Assembly (NCBI GenBank): GCA_004151065.3 | Contig: NWUY0300011093.1 | Span: forward strand, 54,965 to 86,197 | DNA length: 31,233 bases | From: Larix sibirica | Lineage: Eukaryota > Streptophyta > Pinopsida > Pinales > Pinaceae | Direction of reading: 5' to 3' | Shown: positions 6,810 through 17,100 of the stretch, piece by piece | How the letters are laid out: the number at the start of each line of letters is the position of its first letter | Numbering within the stretch: position 1 is the stretch's first letter | The notes under the pieces: model-generated | Databases searched by the model: none | Told to the model about the DNA's origin: nothing | The model's input: the letters and a program-made list of their open reading frames with translations, nothing else | Program-made: the position numbers and the translations under genes

Positions 6810-9800
6810 GGACATTTTGATGAGTCTTCTCTCACACTGCTTGCAAGAATATTATCACTAGTTGGTCTTTTGGTGAGTCATATGCCTCTCTACTTGTATA
6901 ATGCTGTATAATAGAATGCAATTTTTTTTCTTCGATAAAACCCTAGGTAGAATATTTGGTAGTTGAAAAAACATGGCAGGTATATAATGGCATTTATTTG
7001 GCTGGACAGGGTTATATTGCAACATTTTCAATGGGCATGGGTGGAATTCCATGGGTCATAATGTCTGAGGTTAGTTATCATTACCATAGAGTCATCTTAA
7101 CCTTGAATTTTCTTTTTAAAGAAATGAAGATGATTTTACTAGTCAAACTGGTGATGACATAACTTGGACTTCTAGGAGTTACATCAATATTTTGTTCCTA
7201 CTGTCCCAAATACTCTTCAAAATCTCTACAGAGTTTGAGAATCTAAAAAAACACAGGTTTTTTATACGATATGGAAACTATGCTGCTTGCAAATTGTCCA
7301 ACTAATATTATATATATACAGTACATAAAGCAAAAAATTCACATAAAATTATGCCCACTACAGTCACTATTGACAGATTCCATGCAAACCGAAAACCCTG
7401 TGGGTGCACTTGCTTTTTCGTTCACCTCTGTGGGAGGGAGAGCTTGGAGCAGCATCCTTCCACTAGCACTTGAAGCCAGATGATAACTCCTTCAGCAACA
7501 TCCAGGGCTGCTTCTAGTTCCACATTTTTGGCCGTAAGGCTACTTGACTCTCTGCCTTTCGTTCCAGCAGGTGCTGTATTTGAACTTGCATGACCTGGCT
7601 AGCTGTGGGGGCTTCAGTTTTGCTGCCTATTGGCAGGGTGGTGAGGGAGGCTCTATTGTCTTGTGCCAAAAGGCCTGCATGAGCTGCCATGGTGAGAGCT
7701 TGGTCTGTTGTATGCTCCCACTATCGAAATCCTCAACGGAGATCTTTCATCTCTGCATGGAAACAACACCTGCAACAGGGGTGTGTCATGGTTCGAGTGG
7801 GGCGGAATGAAGGGTCCAACCTGAAATTGCTTGCCAGAATTTCTGTCAATTGGAGCATGAAGGGGAGAGGGAGATTCCCAAATTCGCCAATGGGGAAGGC
7901 AACACAAAGGTACCAGAGAAGAAATAGTATGATGACACCCAAGTTGTCGGACCAATTCCTCCCAACAACCATTAGCCAAGAGACATGTGGAGGGGATTCT
8001 ATTGGTGCAAAGAGATGGGATTTGAATGATGGGCATCAGAGCTAGAAGGGGACAGAGAGACTCCCACCTAAACAGGCCAAGGTCAAGCCCTTACATGCAA
8101 AAAAAATTGGGAAGAGGGATAGCGGGCATTTATGCCACCTTCCCATCGTTTGTCCATGTACAGTGAGCCTTACGCAGCCTACAGAATTCTTGCACTCCCG
8201 GAGGTGAGTGAGGGTGCACCATTGGATCTCTCATTCAACGGCACACCCTCACTCACCTTAGGGAGTGCAAGAACTGTCTTTCAGGAATATAAGTATTGTC
8301 ATGCATGTACATAGTGGAAGTGGATCATGGAGGGGGCTGGGTATGGAAGCCCCCTCCTATTTAACTTTTTGATGGGATGGGATGCGTGGTGTTCGCCCCA
8401 CCTTTCAACTTTCCAAAACGTCCAATACCTTCCCAAGGTGTCTCGACCCATTGTGACAATTTGAATGGCTTGTATTCATGGGCAGTATTCACAAGCTCGA
8501 ACCTCCTCCCTTCCTCTGATCTGTAGTTGGGCCACGGCCAAATTCACCAACCCCCATTCTTGTCCACAATTGAGTTGTTAATGCAAAGCACATGGACTAG
8601 GGATACATGGGAAAAGCCTAAAGGTAGTGAAGAGAGCCCTATTGTGGTAACTGATTCTTGCTTAAGTAAGTAAGGAGATGCCTCCTTTGGATTGTAGGGC
8701 ATTGATGATGAGAGATGAATCCCAACCACTGTGATATTGCCTGATGTGATTTTGGAGAGCACTTTTAGGCCTTGCAAAGCTGCTAGTATTTCTACTTCAT
8801 TGTTTGTCACCTTTGGGGCATTGATGACGAGAGATGCATCCCCAACCGCCATGATATTGCCCAATGTGATTTTGGAGAGCAGTTTTAGGCCTTGGAAAGC
8901 TGCTAGGCTTTCTACTTTATTGTTTGTCACCATTCCAAGGCTCCATCCAAAGCTTAATGCTTTCATCAGGAGAACGCTCACTATCCCACTCTTTCCTGGG
9001 TCCTCAGCATGCCCGGAACAAGGTACCCAAAATGGATATGCATAAATTTGAGGGTTTAAACCCGGTTCAGTGGGTTTCTCAGGTGGAACACTACTTATCT
9101 ACTATGCACCCTAACTAATGATGATCTCATGATAATGAATGCTTCCCACTTTTGAGTGATGCTTGGATGGATGTTGATAAACTGAAATGAAAGACAAACA
9201 AATGTGATATTGATCGAGTTGATCGAGCTTCGGTCAATGATAAACCTTCCTTGTCCCTGCTGCCACCCTAGTGGACCTAAATTTATTCAGCATTGAAAGG
9301 GATGAAAAAAAACTTGGTAGCAAATTTTTTGTGTCTTAATTGTTTTGGGGTTAAGATGCTTTTATGCTAGTTTATTCCGATTATTTGTTTATGTTATAAA
9401 AGACTATAGATTTAATTTTTTTCTATTCTAGTTTTTATTAGCATTAATACCCTACCATCTCATCCAAACTGAACAATAGAGAGCACCTCACTCTCACTTC
9501 TCTTAATACAATTATGAGGAAGATAATGATGATCATGAAAAAGTCTAGCATTCACAAATGCCAGGTCTATTTCACGTTAAGAATTTCCCACATTTAGCAG
9601 TATTTTATATCAATAGCAAATGATCAATAAAAAGACATCTCTAAATATAGCGTATTTATGTCTTGACAGATATTTCCTTTGAATATGAAGCGTATTGCTG
9701 GCAGTCTGGTGTCTTTCACAGCTTGGCTTGGTTCATGGATTGTCACCCTCACTTTTAATTCTCTCTTCTCTTGGAGTGATACAGGTGATATAAATTTTCT

Positions 9801-10012
9801 ATGTTATTTTACTAATAAATAACTAGGATTAGTTAAAAATGGATTTGTGTTCAGATATTTTTTCAAGGCAACTGATTAGTAATGATATGTGCACTGTAGG
9901 TTCCTTCTTTTTATTTTGCATTATTTGCGCCTTCACTGTGCTATTCGTGGTAGAGCTTGTACCGGAGACAAAGGGAAGAACTTTAGAAGAAATACAATCT
10001 TCTTTCTCATAA
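6810..10012 (+). CDS. ERD6-like monosaccharide transporter, last four exons (5' part missing)
   Basis: Four exons join in one open frame: 6810-6872, 7010-7069, 9670-9784 and 9900-10012 (TAA at 10010-10012). All inner introns are GT-AG; introns 1 and 2 are phase 0, and intron 3 splits a Gly codon. The joined 116 residues show ILSLVGLL, then [19 protein letters not shown], then [12 protein letters not shown]...[16 protein letters not shown], and end in [20 protein letters not shown]. These are hallmarks of the C-terminal transmembrane half of the plant ERD6-like branch of the major facilitator sugar porters: the G-x-PW-x-MSEI-P loop and the PETKGR motif after the last helix. Family members are known or proposed tonoplast proton-coupled sugar exporters; the substrate here is not known. 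A full protein is about 460-490 residues, so roughly three quarters is missing upstream. The exons are uninterrupted, so the gene may be functional. The second intron (7070-9669) is full of TE debris. Confidence 0.9.
7514..7690 (-). pseudogene. Small unidentified minus-strand frame, possibly gag-like
   Basis: A 58-codon minus-strand frame starts [16 protein letters not shown] and includes [15 protein letters not shown], a charged helix-like stretch. After its stop, a different frame continues with [16 protein letters not shown], suggesting one frameshift in a longer heptad-like coiled coil, as in retrotransposon gag or capsid-linked regions. This lies within the second transporter intron, in a stretch (about 7370-8050) less AT-rich than its surroundings. 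No family is assigned. Confidence 0.3.
7691..8180 (+). other. Intronic TE debris with a possible retrotransposon primer site
   Basis: TGGGCATCAGAGC at 8030-8042 resembles the plant initiator-tRNA-Met primer site TGGTATCAGAGC. A gypsy gag scrap in the same orientation occurs further right (9010-9118), so this could be the LTR end and leader of a decayed plus-strand gypsy element. The LTR limits and the terminal CA are not recognisable. The overlapping open frames on both strands (7689-8045 plus, 7653-8036 and 7733-7972 minus) have no recognisable domain. Confidence 0.3.
8181..8277. repeat. Near-perfect hairpin with 30-bp arms
   Basis: The left arm 8187-8216 (starts TTCTTGCACTCCC, ends GTGAGTGAGGGTG) is the reverse complement of 8244-8273 at all but two positions near the middle (GG against TA). 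The loop is 27 nt. Outside the arms ACAG pairs with CTGT across a 2-base bulge. The structure, about 97 nt long, could be a small foldback transposon or the stem of a small-RNA precursor. It lies inside the second intron of the transporter gene. Confidence 0.75.
8278..8543. other. Intron sequence, nothing recognised
   Basis: No domain, repeat or RNA gene was recognised. It may be the 3' trailing part of the minus-strand LINE fragment that ends at 8544. Confidence 0.3.
8544..8990 (-). pseudogene. LINE RNase H (RVT_3-type) domain with internal duplication
   Basis: The minus-strand open frame contains the block [17 protein letters not shown]...[14 protein letters not shown], then a second copy, [18 protein letters not shown]...GNITVVG. 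It ends in [18 protein letters not shown]. This matches the RNase H domain found at the end of many plant LINE polyproteins: TNNxAExxAxxxGL, xVVGDSxxVI, and HVxRxxNxxAD. The unit of about 40 residues is duplicated in frame, which a working RNase H would not have. In the terminal block, HVxRxxN has become HVLCINN. Reverse transcriptase is not present next to it, so this is a fragment in the transporter intron. The plus-strand frame at 8731-9045 is an antisense shadow. Confidence 0.75.
9010..9118 (+). pseudogene. Ty3/gypsy gag scrap
   Basis: The plus-strand frame gives [20 protein letters not shown] followed by HYLS. This is the usual gypsy capsid entry block (K.....FDGxxPxxWxxxxExYF). A stop follows within 10 residues and no further gag is readable. 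It sits in the second intron of the transporter gene, in the same orientation as the host gene. Confidence 0.65.
9119..9669 (+). other. Remainder of transporter intron 2
   Basis: AT-rich sequence without a recognisable gene or element. It ends with the acceptor TTGACAG at 9663-9669, before the exon that opens IFPLNMK. Confidence 0.5.
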
Positions 10013-12399
10013 GATTCTATTGTAAGAAATTGAAAGTTTGTCCATGGCGTCATGCCATGGTTGATTTTTACCTTTTCATGGTTTATAGAGTGGTTATCAT
10101 GATGAGTTTGTAATTAATTACAAACAAATATTCTCATTATTATTTATTATATTAAGTTCATTTATTATTCTGCTAAAAAGAGCTCAACTATCAAGCTATT
10201 GTGGTTGAAGATTCCATACACAATGTGGAATAATTCTTTGAAGAAAACAAATATTGAAGTAACAGAAACTAAACAATCTGACTTACGTGACTGGAGATTT
10301 TGGTTTTTTAAAGTTATGAAAACATGTCCATGAGCAAAAGGTTTTGAATAATTTTTTAATCATTTTTAAATTATGTATTATGTATTAAAAAAATGGATAA
10401 AAATAAATGGGAAAATTAAAAATGAAGGATTATTTATGATTAATTAGTAAAGTCTTTGTTCTCTGTAATAAGAGTAGTGAGGTGCTCAACAGTCTAGGGG
10501 GATTTTAACAATTAAGATATAACCCACATCACAAAAATATAATTTGTTTTATCATGTATGAATGTGGTGTAATGTTCAAATATATTTTCCCACATATTAA
10601 AGTAATTACATATTTGTAGTTGAGATTTATGGTTTTTCACTAATCATTTAAAAACCTTTACACATATATAAAAATAATAAAATTAAAAATGTCTATAAAT
10701 ATTTTGAAACCTTACAATAAATCAATATTATCTTTGTTTCACAAGTTATGTTATTTTTTATTTCACAAAATATTTTAGTTTCTTGCACCTAATTGTATAA
10801 CCAAATCTCCAGGAATTATTTTCATTCAAACAATTTGTTTGTAAATTCTTTGCTCTTTGTTCTTCTAAGTTTCCCATTTTCCATGGCCAATTAGGAAAAG
10901 TTTTTCTCTTACATGGAAAGTCTATCTTCTTGATGTTATAATCTATCTTCCTCATGTTAAACTTGGTATTTGTATTGCATTTATAAGTTAGGATTCATAG
11001 CTTCCACTGAGATTTATAGTTTTATACTAATCAATTACAAGTGTCTACATCTATAAAAAAATCATAAATTAAAAATGTCCAAAAGTTGATTTATGTAAAT
11101 TCTGTGTTTCTCAATAGCTTCCATTGGATTAGGGCTTATGGTTTTACATTGATCAATTACAAGTGTTACATCTACCAAAAATTCATATCCTAAAAATGTT
11201 CAGAAGTTGATCTATGTTTTCTTTCTTTTACAATCTGTGATAAATGATATGTATTTTAATTGTTTAGCCTTGTCAAGGCACACTTCACTCTTTTACAATC
11301 ATATTATCTTTAACTTTCATAAAATAATTTAGTTTCTTACCCTTTGTTGTATAACCAGATTTCCAAAAAATCTTTTCCTTCATACAATTTTACAAGTTGC
11401 ATAAACCACTCCCTTATATTTTGATTTGATATATGGAAATAATTGCTTATTACTATTTGCTACATTACCAAGCAACTACTAACCCAAAGCTAAAAGGCAT
11501 ATAACCTACAGTAAATTTTATGTCATCGATATAAACAACCAGCATTTAATTCTTAGTACATTCCAGCATTGATAGTTCTTTGATGCCTTTAAAAATTTGT
11601 TAACTATAATATGCATTTACTAACTCATAATTGAGCCTTGTATATAATCACAATGACTATACTATGCTATTCCATTGATGCTCTATTTGCAGACTAATGC
11701 TCTATTTGCAGCATGCTTATAGTAGAATTACCATAACCATAACAAAAATATATAATAATTGAGTGATCTAGTGTTATGAATATGACAAATTATAAAATGA
11801 TAATAATCAAGTAAATATTACATAAACATTTGGCATGATATATTGGAAAACAAACCAATTTTAAATTGATATTATTAGAGGAAAATGGACAAGAAGAAAT
11901 ATATATGAACAACATGAAGCTTCAATAAGTAAGCAAATCAATCAACTTTGATTATAATGTTATCATAAGTATTTAAAATATAGTAAAGGGAAGATGAAGC
12001 ATTTTGTCTCTCATTTGTTCATTTCATGCATATTTCATTAATTTATAGAAATTTAAGGAAGACTAATAGACAAAATTGTAGAAAATGATTTGTCATCACT
12101 ATTGATATTTTGCATGCCAATCCTTTGGGATTTTCAATTACTTTAGTATGATATGCATTAATTTTTTATATCATGTGTGAATTTATTGCCCCAAGTTGTG
12201 TGATGAAATATTAATGTGTTTGAATTTCTTCATGAACAACCAAGTTGCAACACTTCACTATGCAAAAAGAATTTGGTGTGTTCACAACACAATGTTGCAT
12301 TCCATTATGAACCATGCTAGGGGTTGATTGCTACAATGTGTATACTACAATGATTGTTATACTATATTTGGCATATATGTTAAAATGACAAATTAGACA
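10013..12399. repeat. AT-rich downstream region with degenerate duplicated units
   Basis: The first part is presumably the transporter 3' UTR; no poly(A) signal was decisive. From about 10616 a unit recurs three times: (TG)AGATTTAT at 10621 and 11008, and its diverged form near 11125. Each is followed by CTAATCA or GATCAATTACAAGTGT and then AAATTAAAAATGTC or CTAAAAATGTTC. The second and third copies are about 117 bp apart. The continuation AAAATA(T)TTTAGTTTCTTGC/ACC...TTGTATAACCA occurs at about 10766-10803 and 11323-11357. A short doublet, ATGCTCTATTTGCAG, is at 11679-11693 and 11697-11711. No coding potential is seen. Confidence 0.5.
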
Positions 12400-13150
12400 C
12401 ACATATGAACAAAATTTGGTAGAAATTCCCCATAGTGAGACTTCAACTATCATGGATTTTGTCTATCCTTGAACTCCTTTGAGATCAAACCAAATTTTGG
12501 TAGAAGATCTTCTTAGTGAGGCACCAATTATCATGAATTTAGTCTATCTTTGAACTTTTTTGGAATCAAACCACCTCTCTTAGAGGTTGTTGGTCCCCAT
12601 ATAGTATCTTGCTAATAGAAGAAAAATATTTTGGATTTTCTCTAGAATCCACCACTTGTCCACTTGGGGTGATTGTCCTTTCAAATTGATAAAGTTTGAG
12701 GGTTCCTTATCTAGTTCCCCGCTATTTTCTCTGAAAATATGTGTCCTCTAATTGCTAACGCCAATTTTAACAAGAAGCTCTTCAAAAAGTGGCATAACAT
12801 ACTTCTCTTCATCTCTAGCTAGTATTGATGGATTGTAGTGCTTCATGCAATTCTCGTTGAGCATTGGATGAATTCTTATACAAGCCAATAAATCCAATTT
12901 GAATGTGTATTATCACTTCTCCGTAATGGTGTGGGGGGCATATTTGAGTAGCTTGAGAATGTTTTCTTTCATGAAGTGCTCTATATAAAGATATACCCTA
13001 ACTCCATCATGTATGTGCAACTTGTGATCATGTCTAGCCTTGTGCTTCTATTGATTCTTTCGTAGTGCTCCTCAAACTTGATCATGGACTTTTGGATGTG
13101 TTCGTTGAACTTGATTCATTTCTCATTTGCAATGATGTATTTGATGTTGG
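12400..13150 (-). pseudogene. Ty3/gypsy pol 3' end (post-integrase tail)
   Basis: Minus-strand translation in shifting frames gives FNEHIQKSMIKFEEHYERINRS at about 13020-13110, equivalent to the gypsy stretch where integrase leads into the repeated K/R-rich segment before 'VGDxVWL'. A degraded PPTPLRRSDNTHSNW block (RYGPF-x-I-V-x-NAFxLDLP) and a tail ending near RNCMKHY-like and EEKYVMPLFEELL-like pieces follow. The end contains an 80-bp direct repeat, copies near 12412-12491 and 12492-12571, each translating to a variant of FGLISKEFKDRQNP. Stops are numerous. With 14146-15040 it belongs to one old minus-strand element. Confidence 0.65.
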
Positions 13151-14145
13151 GGCATCCATGAAAAATCTAAGTATGATTGAATGTGCAAGAAAAGAGAATG
13201 CGCAAATAAAGTTAGATGTGCCAAGGAAAGCACAACAAAAAGAAAAAACACATTTGCACGAAAACTTAGGGCCATGAGAGGTCAACTATGCATGTAGTTT
13301 AGGCACATAGAAGAAAGGTGCATGACAAAGTGATGCACAAGAGATAGTGGATTGCAAACAACGTGCATGACAAGTGATGAACCAAAGGAAGTTGAACAGA
13401 CCAACATGGAAGGTTAGGGAACATGTGTATCGTAGTTACAACCATAATGTAATGGTCGAGCAAGGCGAAAAGACACAAGAGTGTCAAAAATGTTATGATG
13501 ATTGCAATCATGAGGGAATATGAAGAGTCACTCAAGGAAGTTGAACAATTAGGTTAGAATAAGAATAAATAGGATGGAAACCAAGATGATAAGGTTGGTT
13601 GTCTAGTCTTGTAATCGTGTTTGAGAGTTTTTGATCAATCATGAGTATAGATTTTAGGAGTGTGATTGTAAATATGTAGATGTATTCTTATTTTTGTTAA
13701 TAAGAATGAGTAGACTATTCCCCTTATGACTATGTACACCACAATTATTTATCATTTGAGCTTGTATATTAAATCTATTTATAACCCTTGTTATTAAACC
13801 CAATTAAGCACAACTTTGTGGAGTTCAAGCTTTGGTTGAATTAGACTCAAAATAGATAATGGACCCTCATTTTGAACTAATCAAACCATTCTTTCCCCGT
13901 CATCGTGTTGGGAATTGGAGCCATAAAAGCTAATGGATACTTGAGAAGGAATACAAGGAATGCTCAACTAGTGAATTGCCTAACATGTGCATTGCATAAT
14001 TATAGTTGTGTTTCACATAAGGGATGTTGGTATCTAAAGTCTTTAGATGATGACTATTGAAAAATCAAAATAAGTGTATGATGGTGCAATTTACTACCTT
14101 AGTTTACCCATATGTCTATGGGAAAAAGGAGATAATCCCCTTTAT
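13151..14145 (+). other. Insertion in the gypsy integrase, LTR-like
   Basis: The minus-strand integrase reading stops near 14146 and resumes near 13150; the space between does not translate to pol. It has LTR-like features in plus orientation: a G- and A-rich first part and a T-rich tail with TTCTTATTTTTGTTAATAAGAATGAG-like sequence near 13683-13710. A solo LTR of another gypsy element is the likeliest reading, but neither TG...CA ends nor a target duplication could be fixed. The open frames here (13065-13277 plus, 13082-13285 and 13299-13535 minus) have no recognisable domain. Confidence 0.35.
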
Positions 14146-15040
14146 CTTAGTATCCCTCAAGACACTTTTCTCTTGATGATGAGCCCTACTCTGAAGTTTG
14201 AAACGTCGAGAAGATAAACTATCCAATGCATTCCTCCTGCTATCTTCAGCCTCCTCTGCGTAAATTCATGAATAGCTTAGTATCCCTCAAACCGACAATC
14301 CCTGTGAAATATGATTGAGAAATCTATTGTTGTGGTGGTTAGAGAAAACTATCGATGGTAAACCAAAGTGCACCCTAACTTGTCGATGAAAAACTATGCT
14401 ACTTGTGTTGAAACATACTTCTTGCACAATATCATGGCAACAATTTTGTTGAAGTGATCCACTATTACCATGAGGTAGTCATTGCCCTTGTTTGGTGTTG
14501 ATAATTCCCCGAGGATGTTTGTTGAAACTAATTACCATGGTTTGCATGAGATTGGAAGTGGAACACACTTTTCAACAACCAATTCATTAGCATTCATATG
14601 CTCTAAAAGGGACAACTACACAAAAATTTCCACCATACATGTCATTCTAAACCAATAGAAATACCTTAGTGGGTTAGTGAATATCTTTTCCATTTCAAAG
14701 TATCATGCTATGCTAGAATGGTCTACTTTGTGCAAAAATTATATCATATGATCTTGCTAGGGAACACAAATGGCACTGATCGGTACAAAATTTCATCCTT
14801 CAAGAATATTTTAGAGCTCCTTGTCTTGTAGTGTGATCATAGAGTTTTATAGGATCAAATAAATCTTTGCACCAATCTAAACATTGCACATAATATTCCT
14901 TGAAGTAGTTGAATCCAAAGTGTTGGAATTGTGTAAAGATTGTCAATTTGACAAGTGGGAGTCTTGATGGGAAATATAGAATCGTATTTGTTGATCCCTT
15001 TCTTTACTTAGTCATTGACGCAAGAGCATTGTTTCCTACT
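14146..15040 (-). pseudogene. Ty3/gypsy integrase remnant
   Basis: Minus-strand reading from 15040 down shows a degraded end of RNase H, then FGFNYFKEYYVQCLDW and KDEILYRS. These match the gypsy linker before integrase (GFDxxKxxYxxDxxF and L-L-x-G-LYR). An eroded HHCC region follows near 14560-14750. The catalytic core entry is clear: NTKQGQ-shifted to GNDYLMVIVDHFNKIVAMILC at about 14430-14490, equivalent to YDxIxVVVDRxSKMAHFIPC. Frameshifts and stops are dense. Inside the degraded core, CTTAGTATCCCTCAA occurs twice (14146-14160 and 14276-14290). Confidence 0.7.
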
Positions 15041-15904
15041 TGATTGGGTACGTGTAAAAGATGATGAGAAAAGAGAGAGTGCAAGAAGAAATGACATTGG
15101 TCACTATGTAGCTATAGATGGAATGGTTGGTGCAAAGAAGTGTAGGCGTATGAAGATAGAGTGTGGCACACACAAGAGAATATGAAAGGTCATACATTGG
15201 AAGTCGAAGAGGAAGATGTGGCAAATAGAGCAAACAAAGAAATGATCGATATGGATCATCGCAACATGAATATGATTGAGTTTGTTGGAATGCCAATGGA
15301 TGAAAATGAGCATTATATATTAATGGACAAAGAAGCATATTGGGTTGGTCCCAAGTTTGAGAGAAACGCATTTAATTGGAGCCAAGTGGGAATTGAGAGA
15401 AGTTATCTTCGAGGTGGCCTTGGAAGGAAGCTAGACATCGAGGAGAAGGCGTAGAAGACTACTAGGGGTGTTTCATTGAGAAGCGAACACAAAAATTGAG
15501 GATGGGAAGAGGAGGATAGAACTAATTGGTTGTTGCAATAAGAGAATTGGAATTTGAGAAACTTCATGCAAAAGAACTAGGAGTACGAAGGAGGAAGAGT
15601 GTGTGTGGCATTGGCATATTGCATCCATATGAAAATAATTTTGGGAGAAGCATATCATCCAACATGTTTGCTCTATAGAAAGAGTTCATTGTACTTGGAG
15701 AGGTTATGGAGACTTATGACAGCCCAAGGAAAATCCTTGATGTAATCTTATTGTAACCATGAACATAATGAATGGGTAGAATTTTGTGATTAAGTTGTTT
15801 TATTATGTGTCTCTTGCTTATGTATTACTTTGTTACAATTGTCATGTGTTGTTTAAACTAGAACATAGATTTATGAGTTGAGTTCATTTCCCGCTGCAAC
15901 ACAT
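15041..15904 (+). repeat. Probable 5' LTR of the plus-strand gypsy element
   Basis: The segment lies directly upstream of a primer-site-like sequence and gag. It has a purine-rich body and a T-rich end with GTAATCTTATTGTAACCATGAAC at about 15740-15762, as expected for the R/U5 part of an LTR. The second LTR is not in the window, because the element is broken at about 18300, so the limits cannot be confirmed by comparison. The 97-codon frame at 15161-15454 is rich in acidic and Met residues and resembles no domain I know. Confidence 0.4.
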
Positions 15905-15908
15905 CATT

Positions 15909-15922
15909 TTGGTATAAGAATG
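15909..15922 (+). other. Candidate primer binding site of the plus-strand gypsy element
   Basis: TTTGGTATAAGAAT resembles the tRNA-Met primer site TGGTATCAGAGC and lies just after ACACATCA, a plausible LTR end in CA. Gag-like sequence follows in plus orientation. Confidence 0.45.
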
Positions 15923-17100
15923 AGTTTGAATCTCTGGGAAGAAAAACATGGTGTTGAAATTGATATATACACTCCAAAGGAAAAAGTCCTTAGAATTGTT
16001 AGAATTCATAGGGTAACACTTGTAGCTATGGCAAGAAGAGAGGGAAGATTTGGTGTGAATCACGAAATCAAATAATTTAAAGGAAATGAGGAATTGGAGA
16101 CAAGGCAACATAGTGGATATGAGAGTACAATAGTTTGAATGTCAAATCAGAAAAGGAACCAAAAAATGTGCAAGAAGTGGACATTGGAGTACAATTACTC
16201 AATTTCCTTAAAAGCAAGAGGGGGTACAAAGTTGAACATTCATTCAATGATGGAAGTTTGAAAGACAAAGCATTGATTGATTAGATAAATAAGATGGGAA
16301 GGTACTTAGTATGATAAAATCGAAGACCTAGGCAAGATGAAATTTACAATCACGAAGTTGAAGGGGCCTTGAACGATTTGGTGGCCTTTCATACAACATG
16401 GGAAATTATGCCTAAACAAGGAGAAGATAACAAATTTGGGTAGGATGATATCCAAGTTGAGAGAGATTTTTGCTAGCAAATTATAGATAGTCACTTTTTA
16501 GATAAATGCAGAATTTGAGGCAAAGATCAAAATGTCCAAGAGTATATAGAGGTATTCTATCATATTTCTAATCCATAGAGGTCATGATGAAGATGAAAAA
16601 CATGGACTTTATAGGTAGGTGAATGGAAAGATGTTCACAATTCAAGGTGAGTTAACCTTGCATAAGATAAGTGTGGAAGAAGTTTATCAATTATCCTTGA
16701 GAGTAGAATAAAAAGATTGTGTGCAAGGACAATAGACAAAACATTGGTAGAGGTATAGGTGATTGAGGTAGTAAAAAGAGTTCATCACCATGCATAAAGC
16801 ATTCATGCAAAGGGAACATTTTTAGACATAAAGAAGGTGGCACATTAGGAAAAATTAGGGGCAAAATTTGAGGAAGATTTTAAAGAACCTAAATTCTAGT
16901 GGCTATAGAAGGAAAAACTATTAATACACATGTTGTTGAAGGCCACAAGTTGTTTGAGTGTTCATAGAGGGAAGGCACAAGATGAAATGCAACCAAAGCA
17001 TAGTTGGAATAAGGAGAGATCCATTAAGAGAATGTAGTAGTTGCAACAACAAATAAAAGAGGAGAGAATTTGATTTTGTGCAAAGGGAACACGGTGTAAG
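15923..17100 (+). pseudogene. Ty3/gypsy gag remnant with zinc knuckle
   Basis: Plus-strand, heavily interrupted. The clearest landmark is VEGHKLFECS at about 16935-16965, the right half of a CCHC zinc knuckle (CxxCGxxGHxxxxC) whose first cysteines are lost. Upstream, the segment around 16640-16700 has a readable EVYQLSLRVE-like block, seen before the knuckle in plant gypsy gag (leading into a serine- and arginine-rich stretch). The 65-codon frame at 15878-16075 is the start of this region. It is not functional. Confidence 0.55.

Noticed and set aside
6947-7009. Alternative splice acceptors at about 6946 and 6979 for the second transporter exon
   Set aside because: Both keep the frame but would insert residues not found in the family between SLVGLL and GYIATF; the acceptor at 7008-7009 gives the expected length.
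6956-7162. Open frame starting at an ATG at 6956 and covering the GMGGIPW motif
   Set aside because: The ATG and first residues are intron read-through. The family pattern fits an exon starting at 7010 after ACAG (ILSLVGLL followed by GYIATFS) and ending at the GT at 7070.
8187-8273. Assignment of the hairpin to a named microRNA family
   Set aside because: Neither arm matches a plant microRNA I can identify, and without small-RNA evidence a family name would be a guess.
8731-9045. 104-codon plus-strand open frame
   Set aside because: Antisense of the LINE RNase H frame; its apparent repeats come from the duplicated minus-strand domain.
15036-15371. 111-codon minus-strand frame rich in Cys, His, Leu and Tyr
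   Set aside because: Composition is that of translated pyrimidine-rich LTR antisense; no domain.
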